Part shown: piece by piece, positions 32,600 to 41,306 of the stretch
Layout: each line of letters opens with the position of its first letter
Position numbering within the stretch: the first letter of the stretch is position 1
Source of the DNA: Planctomycetia bacterium
GTDB taxonomy: Bacteria > Planctomycetota > Planctomycetia > Pirellulales > JACPPG01
Assembly (NCBI GenBank): GCA_016191115.1
Contig: JACPPG010000043.1
Location: forward strand, 115,389-179,388
DNA: 64,000 nucleotides
Direction: 5' to 3'
Made by a program: the position numbers and the translations under genes
The notes under the pieces: generated by a model
The model's database searches: none
The model's input: only the letters and a program-made list of their open reading frames with translations
Told to the model about the DNA's origin: nothing

Positions 32600-34957
32600 G
32601 TGAAGAACCGCATGAATCGCCCCTGGCTCGGCGCGCTGGCTTTCGTGGCAACCATGCTTGCGCCGGCCTGCGCCGCCGACGTTGAGCCATTGCCGGGCAC
32701 GAAGCCCCTGTTGCTCGAAGGGGACCCTGCCTCGCAGATGGTCGACGGCATCGACCGCTTCTTGCTGCGCGAGATCGACGCGTCGGTCGGCCGCCGCGCG
32801 GCGCGGTGGCAGCGCGACGCGTCGAGCGTCGAGAAATACAACGCCTCAGTCGCGGCGAACCGCGAACGCCTAGCCAAGATCATTGGTGCCGTCGATCCGC
32901 GCGTGTCGCCGGTCGAGATCGACATTCCTTGGAAGGGCCGGCACCCGCCGGTGCTGTCGACCAACGCCAGCTTCACGGTCTTGCCAGTTCGCTGGCCGGT
33001 GCTGCGCGGCCTTGTCGCCGAGGGCCTGATCCTCGACCCTCGCCGCTCTCCGCCCGTGGCGACGGTCGTCGTGCTGCCCGATGCCGACCAGACGCCCGAG
33101 ATGCTCGCGGGGCTGGCGCCGGGCGTGCCGGCCGAATCGCAGTTCGCGCGGCGGCTGGCCGAGAGCGGCTGCTACGTGATCGTGCCGTATCTGATCGATC
33201 GCGCGAGCACGCACTCGATCGGCGCCGGCGGCACCCGGCCCACCAACCAGCCGCACCGCGAGTTCATCTATCGCCAGGCCTACGAGCTGGGACGCCACGT
33301 GATCGGATACGAGGTGCAGAAGGTCATGGCACTGGTCGATCATTTCGCCGAAGAGAACAGGCGGCTCGCTCCGAAGCAGGCCATCGGCGTCATGGGCTAC
33401 GGCGAAGGCGGATTGCTCGCGCTCTTCGCGGGCGCGCTCGACACGCGCATCGACGCGGTCTGCGTGAGCGGCTATTTCGCGCCGCGCGAAAGGGTGTGGG
33501 AAGAGCCGATCTACCGCAACGTGTTCGCCCTACTGCACGAGTTTGGTGACGCGGAGCTGGCGTCGCTCGCGGCGCCGCGGCCGCTGGTGATCGAAGCCGC
33601 GCGCGGACCAGAAGTTGCCGGCCCGCTCCAGCCAGGGCCGGGCGTTTCCGGCGGCGCCGCGCCGGGCAAGCTCGCGACTCCCAAGCTGGCCGACGTCGAG
33701 CGGGAGGTCGCCCGGGCCAAGCAGCTTTGCGCGCTCAAGTGGCCGATCGCGTTGGTGGCCAGCGGCGACGATGGCACGGGCCCGCCCGGCACGCCGGCGG
33801 CGCTCGAAGCGCTGCTAGCGCACCTGAAGCCCGATGCCAGGCTCGCTCCGCCGGGCAAAGATCCAGAATGGGCCACCGACCGGCGCGACACTGGCGCCGT
33901 CAAGCGGCAATTCGACCAGATGGTGGACTACACGCAGCACCTGTTGGCCGAGGCGGAATACACCCGCCGCGAGTTCTGGAAGAAGGCCGATCGGCAGTCC
34001 CGCTCGATCGAGCGTTGGCAGGAGACGACCGAGCCCTATCGCAAGTACTTTTACGACGAGGTGATCGGCCGCTTCGACTACCCGAAGCTGCCCCCCGACG
34101 TCCGCACGCGCAAAGTTTATGACGAGGCGGCGTACACCGGGTACGAAGTGATGATGGATGTTTTTCCCGACGTGTTTGCCTACGGGATTCTGCTCGTGCC
34201 CAAGGGGATCAAGCCGGGCGAGCGGCGAGCGGTGGTCGTTTGTCAGCATGGGCTGGAGGGGCGGCCGCAGTTTGTCGCCGATCCGAAGGTGAACAACCCG
34301 GCCTACAACCAATACGCGGTCCGGCTGGCGGAGCGCGGGTTCGTCACCTACGCGCCGCAGAACCCGTATATTTTCCAGGACCGATTTCGCACGTTGCAGC
34401 GGAAGGCGAACCCGCTCAAGAAGACGCTCTTCTCGATCATCGTTCCGCAGCACGAGCAGGCGGTCGACTGGCTGGCGTCGCTCGATTTCGTCGATCCGCG
34501 GCGGATCGCGTTCTATGGGCTTTCGTACGGGGGCAAGACGGCGATGCGCGTGCCGGCGATCGTGCAGAAATACTGCCTGTCGATCTGTTCGGCCGATTTC
34601 AACGAGTGGATCTGGAAGAACGCTTCCGCCCGCAGCTCGTACAGCTATCTACACACGGGCGAGTACGAGATGTTCGAGTTCGACTTGGGCAATACGTTCA
34701 ACTACGCAGAGATGGCATGGCTGATCGCGCCGCGTCCATTCATGGTCGAGCGCGGCCACCGCGATGGCGTGGCCCCGGACGAATGGGTTGCCTACGAATA
34801 CGCCCGCGTCCGGCAGCTCTACGCCGACCTGAAGATTCCCGAGCGGACGACGATCGAATTCTTCGACGGCCCGCACACGATCAACGGCGTCGGCACGTTC
34901 GAGTTCCTCGAGCGGCAATTGAAGAGCGGGCAGAAGACGGTAGGCGGTAGACAGTGA
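32600..34957 (+). CDS. Exported tandem alpha/beta-hydrolase protein (first domain lacks Ser)
   Basis: A ~785-residue exported protein with two alpha/beta-hydrolase halves. A signal peptide (WLGALAFVATMLAPACAAD) is followed by a first hydrolase-like domain whose nucleophile elbow reads GVMGYGEGG, where the expected GxSxG serine is glycine, so it is probably inactive. The second domain (from about 480) has YGILLVPKGIKPGERRAVVVCQHG, the intact elbow FYGLSYGGK and a late FFDGPHTIN histidine, like acetylxylan-esterase/dienelactone-hydrolase relatives. The GTG at 32600 has AAGGGA six bases before it; an ATG at 32612 is the alternative. The last residues (KTVGGRQ) derive from a short repeat. Confidence 0.85.
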   Translation: MKNRMNRPWLGALAFVATMLAPACAADVEPLPGTKPLLLEGDPASQMVDGIDRFLLREIDASVGRRAARWQRDASSVEKYNASVAANRERLAKIIGAVDPRVSPVEIDIPWKGRHPPVLSTNASFTVLPVRWPVLRGLVAEGLILDPRRSPPVATVVVLPDADQTPEMLAGLAPGVPAESQFARRLAESGCYVIVPYLIDRASTHSIGAGGTRPTNQPHREFIYRQAYELGRHVIGYEVQKVMALVDHFAEENRRLAPKQAIGVMGYGEGGLLALFAGALDTRIDAVCVSGYFAPRERVWEEPIYRNVFALLHEFGDAELASLAAPRPLVIEAARGPEVAGPLQPGPGVSGGAAPGKLATPKLADVEREVARAKQLCALKWPIALVASGDDGTGPPGTPAALEALLAHLKPDARLAPPGKDPEWATDRRDTGAVKRQFDQMVDYTQHLLAEAEYTRREFWKKADRQSRSIERWQETTEPYRKYFYDEVIGRFDYPKLPPDVRTRKVYDEAAYTGYEVMMDVFPDVFAYGILLVPKGIKPGERRAVVVCQHGLEGRPQFVADPKVNNPAYNQYAVRLAERGFVTYAPQNPYIFQDRFRTLQRKANPLKKTLFSIIVPQHEQAVDWLASLDFVDPRRIAFYGLSYGGKTAMRVPAIVQKYCLSICSADFNEWIWKNASARSSYSYLHTGEYEMFEFDLGNTFNYAEMAWLIAPRPFMVERGHRDGVAPDEWVAYEYARVRQLYADLKIPERTTIEFFDGPHTINGVGTFEFLERQLKSGQKTVGGRQ

Positions 34958-34992
34958 AGAAGGATGCGGAAAGAGGACAGGCGACGTGCAAG

Positions 34993-35230
34993 AGCCCCGA
35001 TAGGGGCGCAGGCGTGTAGCCGTGGTCGCCAGCCCACGGACCGAGGTTGCAGTGCCGATCGTTAGCCCCGATAGGGGCGCAGGCGTGTAGCCGTGGTCGT
35101 CAGCCCACGGACCGAGGTTGCAGTGCCGATCGTTAGCCTCGATAGGGGCGCAGGCGTGTAGCCGTGGGCGTCAGCCCACGGAATTCGGGCATCCTAAACC
35201 ATTCAAGCCCCGATAGGGGCGACGTCGGGG
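34993..35230. repeat. REP array, four AGCCCC-GATA-GGGGCG units at 71-bp spacing
   Basis: Palindromic units start at 34993, 35064, 35135 and 35206, an exact 71-bp period. Units 1-3 continue with CAGGCGTGTAGCCGTGG and a second palindrome ending in CAGCCCACGG. Between units 1-3 the spacer (ACCGAGGTTGCAGTGCCGAT) is nearly identical; between 3 and 4 it differs although the spacing is kept. Unit 4 runs CAAGCCCC...GGGGCGACGTC (35204-35226) and is mirrored at 35689-35711. Confidence 0.9.
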
Positions 35231-35237
35231 GCGTGAC

Positions 35238-35690
35238 ATGCCGGGCACTCACACGAATCTGCTGTATCATCTCGTCTTCAGCACCAAGCTGCGAAAACCA
35301 TTCATCACCGAGGCGATCCGCGAAGAATTGTACCGCTACATAGGCGGCATCGTTCGGGGCGAGGGCGGTGTGTTGCTGGAGATCGGCGGCATGCCGGACC
35401 ATGTGCATCTGCTCGCGAGACTCATGCCCACAATCGCGCTGGCCGATCTGCTGCGGCAGTTGAAGGCGAACTCATCGAAGTGGATCAACGAGAAACATTC
35501 GCGTCTTCGGAAGTTTGGCTGGCAGGACGGTTACGCGGCGTTCACTGTCAGCGAGTCGCAGGTCGCGCGAGTCAGCCAGTACATCCGCAATCAGCATCAG
35601 CATCATCGCACTTCCGACTTCAAATCGGAGCTCGTTGCCCTTTTGCGGCGGCATCGCGTCGAGTTTGACGAACGTTATCTGGATGGCTGA
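35238..35690 (+). CDS. REP-associated tyrosine transposase (RAYT, IS200/IS605 TnpA-like)
   Basis: A 150-residue single-strand DNA transposase-like protein of the Y1 family. The start TNLLYHLVFSTKLRKPFI, the HUH motif in GGMPDHVHLLARL (His-x-His near residues 54-56), the WINEKHSRLRKFGWQDGYAAFTVS region and the helix with the catalytic tyrosine in VSQYIRNQHQHH are all intact. The gene is bounded on both sides by inverted copies of a REP palindrome (35204-35226 and 35689-35711, the latter overlapping the TGA stop). Such domesticated transposases are thought to spread REP sequences. It appears functional. Confidence 0.95.
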   Translation: MPGTHTNLLYHLVFSTKLRKPFITEAIREELYRYIGGIVRGEGGVLLEIGGMPDHVHLLARLMPTIALADLLRQLKANSSKWINEKHSRLRKFGWQDGYAAFTVSESQVARVSQYIRNQHQHHRTSDFKSELVALLRRHRVEFDERYLDG

Positions 35691-35782
35691 CGTCGCCCCT
35701 GCCGGGGCTTGACGATGGGCACTGCGACCTCGATTCCGTGGGCTCGCGCCCACGGCTACACGCCTGCGCCCCTATCGGGGCT
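35689..35782. repeat. Inverted REP units right of the RAYT gene
   Basis: The segment 35689-35711 is the reverse copy of 35204-35226, and 35732-35782 is the reverse copy of unit 3 of the left array (35135-35186), including the CCGTGGGC...GCCCACGG palindrome and the GCCCCTATCGGGGC core. Together with the left array they make the RAYT gene a self-contained inverted cassette. The last unit ends about 50 bp from the meaB stop codon. Confidence 0.88.
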
Positions 35783-35832
35783 GGTCAAAACATCGCCTCT
35801 AACGAGCCCTGGGCGCATTACCCGCCACTGGA

Positions 35833-36555
35833 TCACTGACCACTGATCGCTGTCCACAGCTCCGCAACGCCTTGGCCGGTTGATGCGGTCACGTTCAGCA
35901 CCGGCACTTGCCTGGCGTTGGCGCTCAGCGTCAGGGCGGACACTAGTTGATGCCGCACGCGGTCCGCTCCCGGCAGGTCGGATTTGTTCACCACGATCAG
36001 GTCGGCCACTTCGATCAGGCCGGCCTTCTCCCATTGCACCTCGTCGCCGGTGTTGGGCGTGACCAAGAGCACGAGCGTGTCGACCAGGTCGCGGACGGCG
36101 ATCTGGTCCTGGCCGACGCCCACCGTCTCGACGAGCACCACGTCGAACCCAAACGCCACGAGCCAGTCGCGCGCCGCGCGGGTGGCCGCCGAAATGCCGC
36201 CCGGGGCGCCGCGCGTCGACAAGCTGCGAAAATAGACGCCTTCGTCGGCCGGATCGAAACGGACGCGAATCCGATCGCCCAGTAGCGCCCCGCCGGTGAC
36301 CGGGCTTTGCGGGTCGCACGCCAGCACGCCCACCGAGAGCCCGCGCGACCGCAAGTGCCCGATCAGCCCGGCCACCAACGTGCTTTTGCCCGCTCCGCCG
36401 CTGCCGGTGATGCCGACGACGCGAGTTGGCTGCGTCTGAGCGGGCGCGGCAGGCAGCGGGATCGTCTCGCCGATTTCCACGCGCGTGAGTATCTCGGCCA
36501 ACGCGCGACGGTCGCGGTTCGCAAAGCGTTCGAGCAATTCAGGAATGGCCGTCAT
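35833..36555 (-). CDS. meaB: MeaB/ArgK-type G3E GTPase, short form
   Basis: A 240-residue P-loop GTPase of the MeaB/ArgK type, which protects and reloads B12-dependent mutases such as methylmalonyl-CoA mutase. The P-loop is GITGSGGAGKST, followed by GVLACDPQSPVTGGALLGDRIR, the FRSLSTRGAPGGIS switch region, VLVETVGVGQDQ and the guanine motif VVNKSD. Typical members have about 320 residues; this one stops shortly after the G domain and lacks the C-terminal dimerisation region. No mutase gene is nearby. The last residues and stop fall in a CAGTGGTCAGTGATCCAGTGG-like repeat, so truncation by repeat acquisition is possible. Confidence 0.88.
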   Translation of the reverse strand: MTAIPELLERFANRDRRALAEILTRVEIGETIPLPAAPAQTQPTRVVGITGSGGAGKSTLVAGLIGHLRSRGLSVGVLACDPQSPVTGGALLGDRIRVRFDPADEGVYFRSLSTRGAPGGISAATRAARDWLVAFGFDVVLVETVGVGQDQIAVRDLVDTLVLLVTPNTGDEVQWEKAGLIEVADLIVVNKSDLPGADRVRHQLVSALTLSANARQVPVLNVTASTGQGVAELWTAISGQ

Positions 36556-36629
36556 CGGCTGCGATCATATCGGGGAGCGCCGGCACGGACAACGGCGGCA
36601 CATCCGCGCTGTGGGGACGAAGCCACCCG

Positions 36630-36712
36630 CTTGCGAAGCCCAGGCGTGGCAACCCCTGGGGCGCGAGGGGGCGGCGCCAATGATGAATGATGAAAGCGGA
36701 ATGATGAATGAA
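36630..36712. repeat. Mixed short repeats before the membrane protein gene
   Basis: A CCCAGG...CCCTGGG hairpin (about 36639-36660) of the same kind as at 38360-38380, followed by AATGATG heptads at 36679-36693 and 36700-36712. They fill most of the gap 36556-36824 between meaB and the membrane protein gene. Confidence 0.65.
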
Positions 36713-36824
36713 GGGGGCCGAGCGTGTCGACCGCGTGCATTCCGGCCAAACAACAGGAACTCCCAGTCGCGCGACGTTATGATGGCGACTGGCTCGCGCG
36801 GCATTGAAGAGGTCCCGTCGATCG

Positions 36825-38282
36825 ATGAACCTGCGCAACTGGCGAACGTGGTTCCAAATCCCTCGCCCGCAATGGGGGCTGCGGACGCTCTTTGTCGTGG
36901 TGCTCGTGGCCGCGGTCGCCGCCGCGGTCGCGCGGCGGCCTGGCTACGACTTGGGCGACCTGGTGATGGCGTTCTTGGTGTTCTGGGTCTCCGTGGGCCT
37001 GGTGATCCAGGCGATCGATCTGTGGCGAACGTTTCACGGTCGCGCGGACCTCACGCGCGACCTTCGCTGCGGCTGGCGATTCGAGGCCCTGTGGCGCGTC
37101 GCCGCGGCGGCGGTGATTCCACTCTACTACATGCAGCCGGTCGCAAGCCCGTTGATTGTGCTGATTTTCGAGACGCAGGACGTGCGTCTTCCCTCCGTCG
37201 CCTGGTTGGCCGTCCTCCTCGTCACGACTCTTGCCGCGTTGCTAAGTAATCCATTCCTGCGACGACCGCGCGGTCCGATCTGGTGGCGGCTACCGATTGA
37301 GGTGGCCGGCTGCGGCGCGTCGGTGTTCCTCGCGCTTTCCTGCTGGGAAAACGAAACGCAGTGGCCGTTTCTTGTCGCCGTTGCAGTGTCAGGAATCGAA
37401 AATGCTTTTCCTCTGCGGTATGCCGTCGATGGTCGCGTCCCTTCCGCCGCCGCCGAGTGCTGGTTTTTCTGGTTCACAATCGCCGGCACCGGCGCGGCAT
37501 GCGCCGCCCTCTTCCTTGCAGGGCGCTTCATGCATTTGGTTTCGCGGGCTGGCACTGCGGCATGCGCCGCGCTATTGGGAATCGCAACGGTAACCGCAAT
37601 CGCGATTGCCGTTTGGCTCAACACGGCGGGCATTCAAGCAGCCATGCCGCTCTACTCCACGACTCTCCCTCGCTGGTCGGTCTCCGAATGGCTCCCCGTC
37701 GGCGCACTGTTTCTCACATTGGGGACGATTTTTGCTTGTCGCATCGCCCAGGTGCGTCGCGGGGACGACGTCGTCGTCCGGACCCCCGAGCATTCGTGGC
37801 GCCGCCGGCCCGCCATGTACTTCCACGAGCGGCGTTGGTTTGCCTTGCTGCTTGCGGCCGCGATCGCAGTAAAGCTCGGGATCATGCTTCGGCCCGCGTT
37901 TCGCGAGTGGAAACCAGAGGGGTGGACTCTATCGGGCGGGTTAATCAGCGTGCTCGGCGACCGCTTTGCGATTTACACGCCGACATGGCTGCTCAATGCT
38001 TTGGACGCGATTCAATTTCCCATTGACACCATGGCGTATCCGGTTGTGCCCATCGTGCCGCTGTGGCTCGCGCTTTTGGTGGGAACGTGCCGGTGCGCGT
38101 TTGGGCGGCGGATCGCGGAAGCCGACGTGGCGGGTGTCGCTGCTGTCCCATCCTTGCCGCCGGTGCGGTTTGGCGTCGTGTGGCTTTCGTGCGTAGGCGC
38201 CGTTTGCGCTGGTGCCATCTCGCTCGCGTGGCTCGGTTTCGCCGTCTGGATGCCGCCATTGAATGGTCTCCCGTGGCCCTAA
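36825..38282 (+). CDS. Polytopic membrane protein, function unknown
   Basis: A 485-residue membrane protein with roughly ten hydrophobic segments. The start MNLRNWRTWFQIPRPQWGLR followed by TLFVVVLVAAVAAAVA is a common opening in planctomycete membrane proteins (an aromatic/basic lead with LRTL before the first helix). No transporter or enzyme motif is recognisable. ATG 36825 is preferred over an upstream TTG because of this lead. The frame is clean, and membrane segments continue to the C-terminus (LSCVGAVCAGAISLAWLGF). Its neighbours give no functional hint. Confidence 0.72.
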   Translation: MNLRNWRTWFQIPRPQWGLRTLFVVVLVAAVAAAVARRPGYDLGDLVMAFLVFWVSVGLVIQAIDLWRTFHGRADLTRDLRCGWRFEALWRVAAAAVIPLYYMQPVASPLIVLIFETQDVRLPSVAWLAVLLVTTLAALLSNPFLRRPRGPIWWRLPIEVAGCGASVFLALSCWENETQWPFLVAVAVSGIENAFPLRYAVDGRVPSAAAECWFFWFTIAGTGAACAALFLAGRFMHLVSRAGTAACAALLGIATVTAIAIAVWLNTAGIQAAMPLYSTTLPRWSVSEWLPVGALFLTLGTIFACRIAQVRRGDDVVVRTPEHSWRRRPAMYFHERRWFALLLAAAIAVKLGIMLRPAFREWKPEGWTLSGGLISVLGDRFAIYTPTWLLNALDAIQFPIDTMAYPVVPIVPLWLALLVGTCRCAFGRRIAEADVAGVAAVPSLPPVRFGVVWLSCVGAVCAGAISLAWLGFAVWMPPLNGLPWP

Positions 38283-38346
38283 GCCCCGCCGACGCGACCT
38301 TTCTTCGCCGTGGCGCGCGCGGTAGACTTGGCAGGGAAGTCATCTT

Positions 38347-38466
38347 GCGCAGGGGAAGACCCAGGGGTTGCACCCCTGGGCCGTGGCTTCCGCACGGTGG
38401 TTGGCCAGGGGCAGCTTTGTACATAAGAGCACTCGCCATCCGCCTCACAACCCCAGGGGTGTGGCG
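38347..38466. repeat. CCCAGGGG palindromic repeat upstream of rph
   Basis: A perfect 8-bp hairpin CCCAGGGG-TTGCA-CCCCTGGG (38360-38380) and a further ACCCCAGGGGTGTGG segment near 38451-38465. The whole gap 38283-38535 shows no gene. Confidence 0.7.
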
Positions 38467-38535
38467 CGCGAACCGTTCAACAAATCAAAAAAATCGCCGC
38501 CGCGCGCAGAACCACGAAACTCGGCGACGCTCTCC

Positions 38536-39291
38536 ATGCCCATCACTCACGCTCGTCACGATGGCCGCTCACCCGCCGATCGTCGCCCCGTGAAGATCAA
38601 GCGCCGCTACACGCGCGCGGCGGCTGGTAGCGTGCTGATCCAGGCCGGCAACACCACGGTGCTGTGCACCGCCAGCATCGAGGAGGCCGTGCCTCCGTGG
38701 ATGAAAGGGCAGGGCCGCGGCTGGATCACCGCCGAGTACAACATGCTCCCCGGCAGCACCAGCCCACGGAAAAAACGCGACCGCGACGGCCGTGTCGACG
38801 GCCGCACCACCGAAATCCAGCGGCTCATCGGCCGCAGTCTGCGGGCCGTGAGCGACCTGGCGGCGCTCGGCGAGCGGACGATCGCGGTCGATTGCGACGT
38901 GCTTGAAGCCGACGGCGGCACGCGCACCGCTTCGATCACCGGCGCTTTCATCGCGCTAGCGGACGCTATCCACGCGATCCACGACCTGCCGGATCCAAGC
39001 CATGGTCCGCTCACCGACAGCGTGGCCGCGATCAGCGTCGGCCTGGTCGACGGCCGGGCACTACTGGACCTCGACTATGCCGAGGACGTCGAGGCCGCGG
39101 TCGACATGAACGTGGTGATGACCGGCCGCGGGCGATTCGTCGAAGTGCAAGGCACCGGCGAAGAAGCCACCTTCAGCGAGAAGGACTTGGCCACGCTCGT
39201 GAAGCTCGCCCGGGCGGGCATCCACGAGCTGCACGAGCTGCAGCGCCACAGCCTCGGCAATCAGTGGCCGTTTGCAAGAAATGATGAATGA
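38536..39291 (+). CDS. rph: Ribonuclease PH
   Basis: RNase PH trims tRNA 3' ends by phosphorolysis. The 251-residue protein has [20 protein letters not shown], the [31 protein letters not shown] block, [38 protein letters not shown] (catalytic aspartates) and [26 protein letters not shown], all intact. The family usually begins MRxDGRxxDxLRP; here [19 protein letters not shown] fits with ATG 38536. The C-terminus ends FARNDE, where the final Asn-Asp-Glu-stop is encoded by the heptad repeat at 39281. Confidence 0.96.
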   Translation: MPITHARHDGRSPADRRPVKIKRRYTRAAAGSVLIQAGNTTVLCTASIEEAVPPWMKGQGRGWITAEYNMLPGSTSPRKKRDRDGRVDGRTTEIQRLIGRSLRAVSDLAALGERTIAVDCDVLEADGGTRTASITGAFIALADAIHAIHDLPDPSHGPLTDSVAAISVGLVDGRALLDLDYAEDVEAAVDMNVVMTGRGRFVEVQGTGEEATFSEKDLATLVKLARAGIHELHELQRHSLGNQWPFARNDE

Positions 39292-39358
39292 GGAATGGGA
39301 GAGGACGTGGGTGCAAGCGTCCCCCCATTTCGCATTCATCATTCATCATTCATCATTT
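39281..39358. repeat. Heptad-repeat palindrome shared by the ends of rph and the lipoate ligase
   Basis: Forward AATGATGAATGA (39280-39297) and reverse TCATTCATCATTCATCATT (39334-39358) form an inverted pair with a C-rich spacer. The rph stop is in the left arm and the stop of the convergent gene in the right arm, so a transcript from either side would fold this hairpin: a likely bidirectional terminator. Confidence 0.85.
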
Positions 39359-40079
39359 GCCTTCCCTCCCGATTCCACTCCGGCCACGAGTATTTTTCGG
39401 CGACCAGTTGCTTCGTGCGTTCCGCCGGCCACGTGGGCAGCGTCTCCTCGGCCTGCCAGGCTGCCACGACCGCGGCGCGAAGCTGCTCACGCTCGATCGG
39501 CAGATTGCGAACAAAGTCCGCGTGCGGCCGGCCCTCGCGGTAGTCCGGCTCGCGGGGCGGATTCGGCAGAAGCTGCTCGATCAACGCCACGTCGAAGTCG
39601 TACACGAGCGTGCCGTGATAGAGCACGTGCCGCCGCTTCACGCGCAGGCTATTGCCTGAGAACTTCCACGCGCCAACGGCCAGATCGCTCGTGCCGCGAT
39701 GCGCGACGCCGGGCACAAGCGGCACGAGCGCGTCGACCATCCGCGAAAGCACGTAGCGGTGCGCCGCGCCGATCGCGCGCGTGGCCGCCTGCCGGTCATG
39801 GGAAAGCACCAGTGCATACATCAGGCAGCCCGGCCCGGTGACGATCGCCGCGCCGCCGCTCGTGCGGCGGATGACCGGAATGCCGCGCGAATCGCAAGCA
39901 TGTAAGCGCACTTCGTCGGCCGCGCGTGTGCCGCGTCCGACGACGACCGCCGCCGCGGCCGGCTCCCACAATCGCAGCACGTCGTGGGCCATCTCGCCGG
40001 CCTCGGCCGCGTCCAGTAGCGCCTCGTCGAGCGCGACGTTTTCGGCTGCCGACGGGAGTGTCAGATCGATGAGATGCAT
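39339..40079 (-). CDS. Lipoate-protein ligase-like protein (BPL/LPL family)
   Basis: A 246-residue protein of the lipoate/octanoate transferase family. The start NVALDEALLDAAEAG, the RLWEPAAAAVVVGRGTRA strand, the RRTSGGAAIVTGPGCLMYAL loop (lipoyl-binding Arg/Gly) and the lysine in LAVGAWKFSGNSLRVKRRHVLYHGTL (catalytic Lys) mark it as LplA/LipM-like. It either attaches free lipoate using ATP or transfers octanoyl groups; the short length without the LplA accessory domain fits the transferase side. Its C-terminus REGRQMMNDE ends in the heptad repeat, like rph and the HAD phosphatase. Confidence 0.88.
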   Translation of the reverse strand: MHLIDLTLPSAAENVALDEALLDAAEAGEMAHDVLRLWEPAAAAVVVGRGTRAADEVRLHACDSRGIPVIRRTSGGAAIVTGPGCLMYALVLSHDRQAATRAIGAAHRYVLSRMVDALVPLVPGVAHRGTSDLAVGAWKFSGNSLRVKRRHVLYHGTLVYDFDVALIEQLLPNPPREPDYREGRPHADFVRNLPIEREQLRAAVVAAWQAEETLPTWPAERTKQLVAEKYSWPEWNREGRQMMNDE

Positions 40080-40174
40080 ACGGGCCTTCGGGAGAGTGCG
40101 CGGGCCGGCGCGTGGCGGCGGCGCACGCGGCTTGACGTAATCGAGGCCTCTCCTAGACTTTCAATACTTCAACC

Positions 40175-41227
40175 ATGAGCCTTATGTCCCAGCCACTCGA
40201 ACCAGAATCGCCCGCTTTGCCGCCGGATCGCGGCTTGCCGCCGGTCGAGCCCCCCAGCGCGCGGTTCATTGTGCAATTGTTCGTCGTGCCGGCGGTGATT
40301 GTCATCATCATCGTGGCGGTGTGGCTGGTGTTCAACTGGGTGGCGCAAATGGGCGCCGATCCGACGAAGTACGTGCAGGCGCTGCGGCGCAACAATGAGG
40401 CGCGCTGGCAGGCGGCGGCCAGCCTGGCCGATCTGCTGAACGATCCGCGCTATCCAGAGCTCAAGCAGGATCGCAGCCTGGCGCGCGAGCTCGGCGCGCT
40501 ACTGACCGACGAATTGAAGAATCCCGGCGGCGGCAAAGAGCAGACCATGCTCGAGGTGTTCCTGTGCCGGGCCCTGGGCGAGTTCGAAGTGGCCGAAGCG
40601 GCGCCGCCGCTCCTGACCGCGGCGAGCGTGAAGTCTTCGGACCGAATCGCCGTCCGCCGCGCGGCGCTCGAAGGGCTGGCCGTGCTGGCCTCGCACCTGC
40701 CGCGCGACGGCAGCCTGCCACCGAGCGCGATCACCGGCGTGTTGGCCGCGGCCGCCGACGATACCGAGGCGCCCATTCGCTCGGCAGCCGCCTTCGCGCT
40801 AGGCGTCGTCGGCGACCGGCAGGCGGCCGAACAGCTAGAGCGGCTGCTGCACGATACCGATCCCGACGTCCGCTACAATGCGGCCACCGGGCTGGGCCGG
40901 CGCGGCGATCCCGCGGCGATCGACGTCATCGTGGAAATGCTCGATCCCGAGTCGCTGGATTCAGTGGTTCGCCGGCTCGAGGCTACCGAACCAGACGCCG
41001 ATCCGGCGTCGCGCGAAAGCGCTCGCGCCTTTAAGAAAGCGCTCGTGGTAACCAGTGGACTGCAGGCCGTGTTGCAGATCGCCCACACGCATCCGGAACT
41101 GGACATCGAGCCCCTGCGCAAGGCGGTCGAGCGCCTCACGGCCGACGACCAGCCGTCCGACATTCGCTCGCCCGCCAAGGATACCCTGCGCCGCCTGGAA
41201 GGAGTTCGATCGAAGCCCAGCGCCTGA
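40175..41227 (+). CDS. Membrane-anchored HEAT-repeat protein
   Basis: A 350-residue protein. A Pro-rich lead is followed by one membrane segment (about 32-55, LFVVPAVIVIIIVAVWLVFNWV), then helical repeats of HEAT/PBS-lyase type: ARWQAAASLADLL, AVRRAALEGLAVLA, PIRSAAAFALGVVGDRQAAEQLERLL and DVRYNAATGLGRRGDPAAIDVIVEML. Such repeats are protein-binding scaffolds. The partner is not indicated. ATG 40175 is the first start; a second ATG is four codons later. It precedes the ferritin-like gene by 79 bp. Confidence 0.85.
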   Translation: MSLMSQPLEPESPALPPDRGLPPVEPPSARFIVQLFVVPAVIVIIIVAVWLVFNWVAQMGADPTKYVQALRRNNEARWQAAASLADLLNDPRYPELKQDRSLARELGALLTDELKNPGGGKEQTMLEVFLCRALGEFEVAEAAPPLLTAASVKSSDRIAVRRAALEGLAVLASHLPRDGSLPPSAITGVLAAAADDTEAPIRSAAAFALGVVGDRQAAEQLERLLHDTDPDVRYNAATGLGRRGDPAAIDVIVEMLDPESLDSVVRRLEATEPDADPASRESARAFKKALVVTSGLQAVLQIAHTHPELDIEPLRKAVERLTADDQPSDIRSPAKDTLRRLEGVRSKPSA

Positions 41228-41306
41228 CCGCCGCGTGCGGCGTGGCATGAGCCACGGCACCCGCAATTGATCCCACATCGAATTCAGCAGAAAAGGAGTT
41301 TCTCTT

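Noticed and set aside
34993..35230. Direct repeats with regular spacing that could suggest a CRISPR array
   Set aside because: The units are palindromic REP sequences with nearly identical spacers and a RAYT gene beside them; there are no cas genes and no unique spacers.
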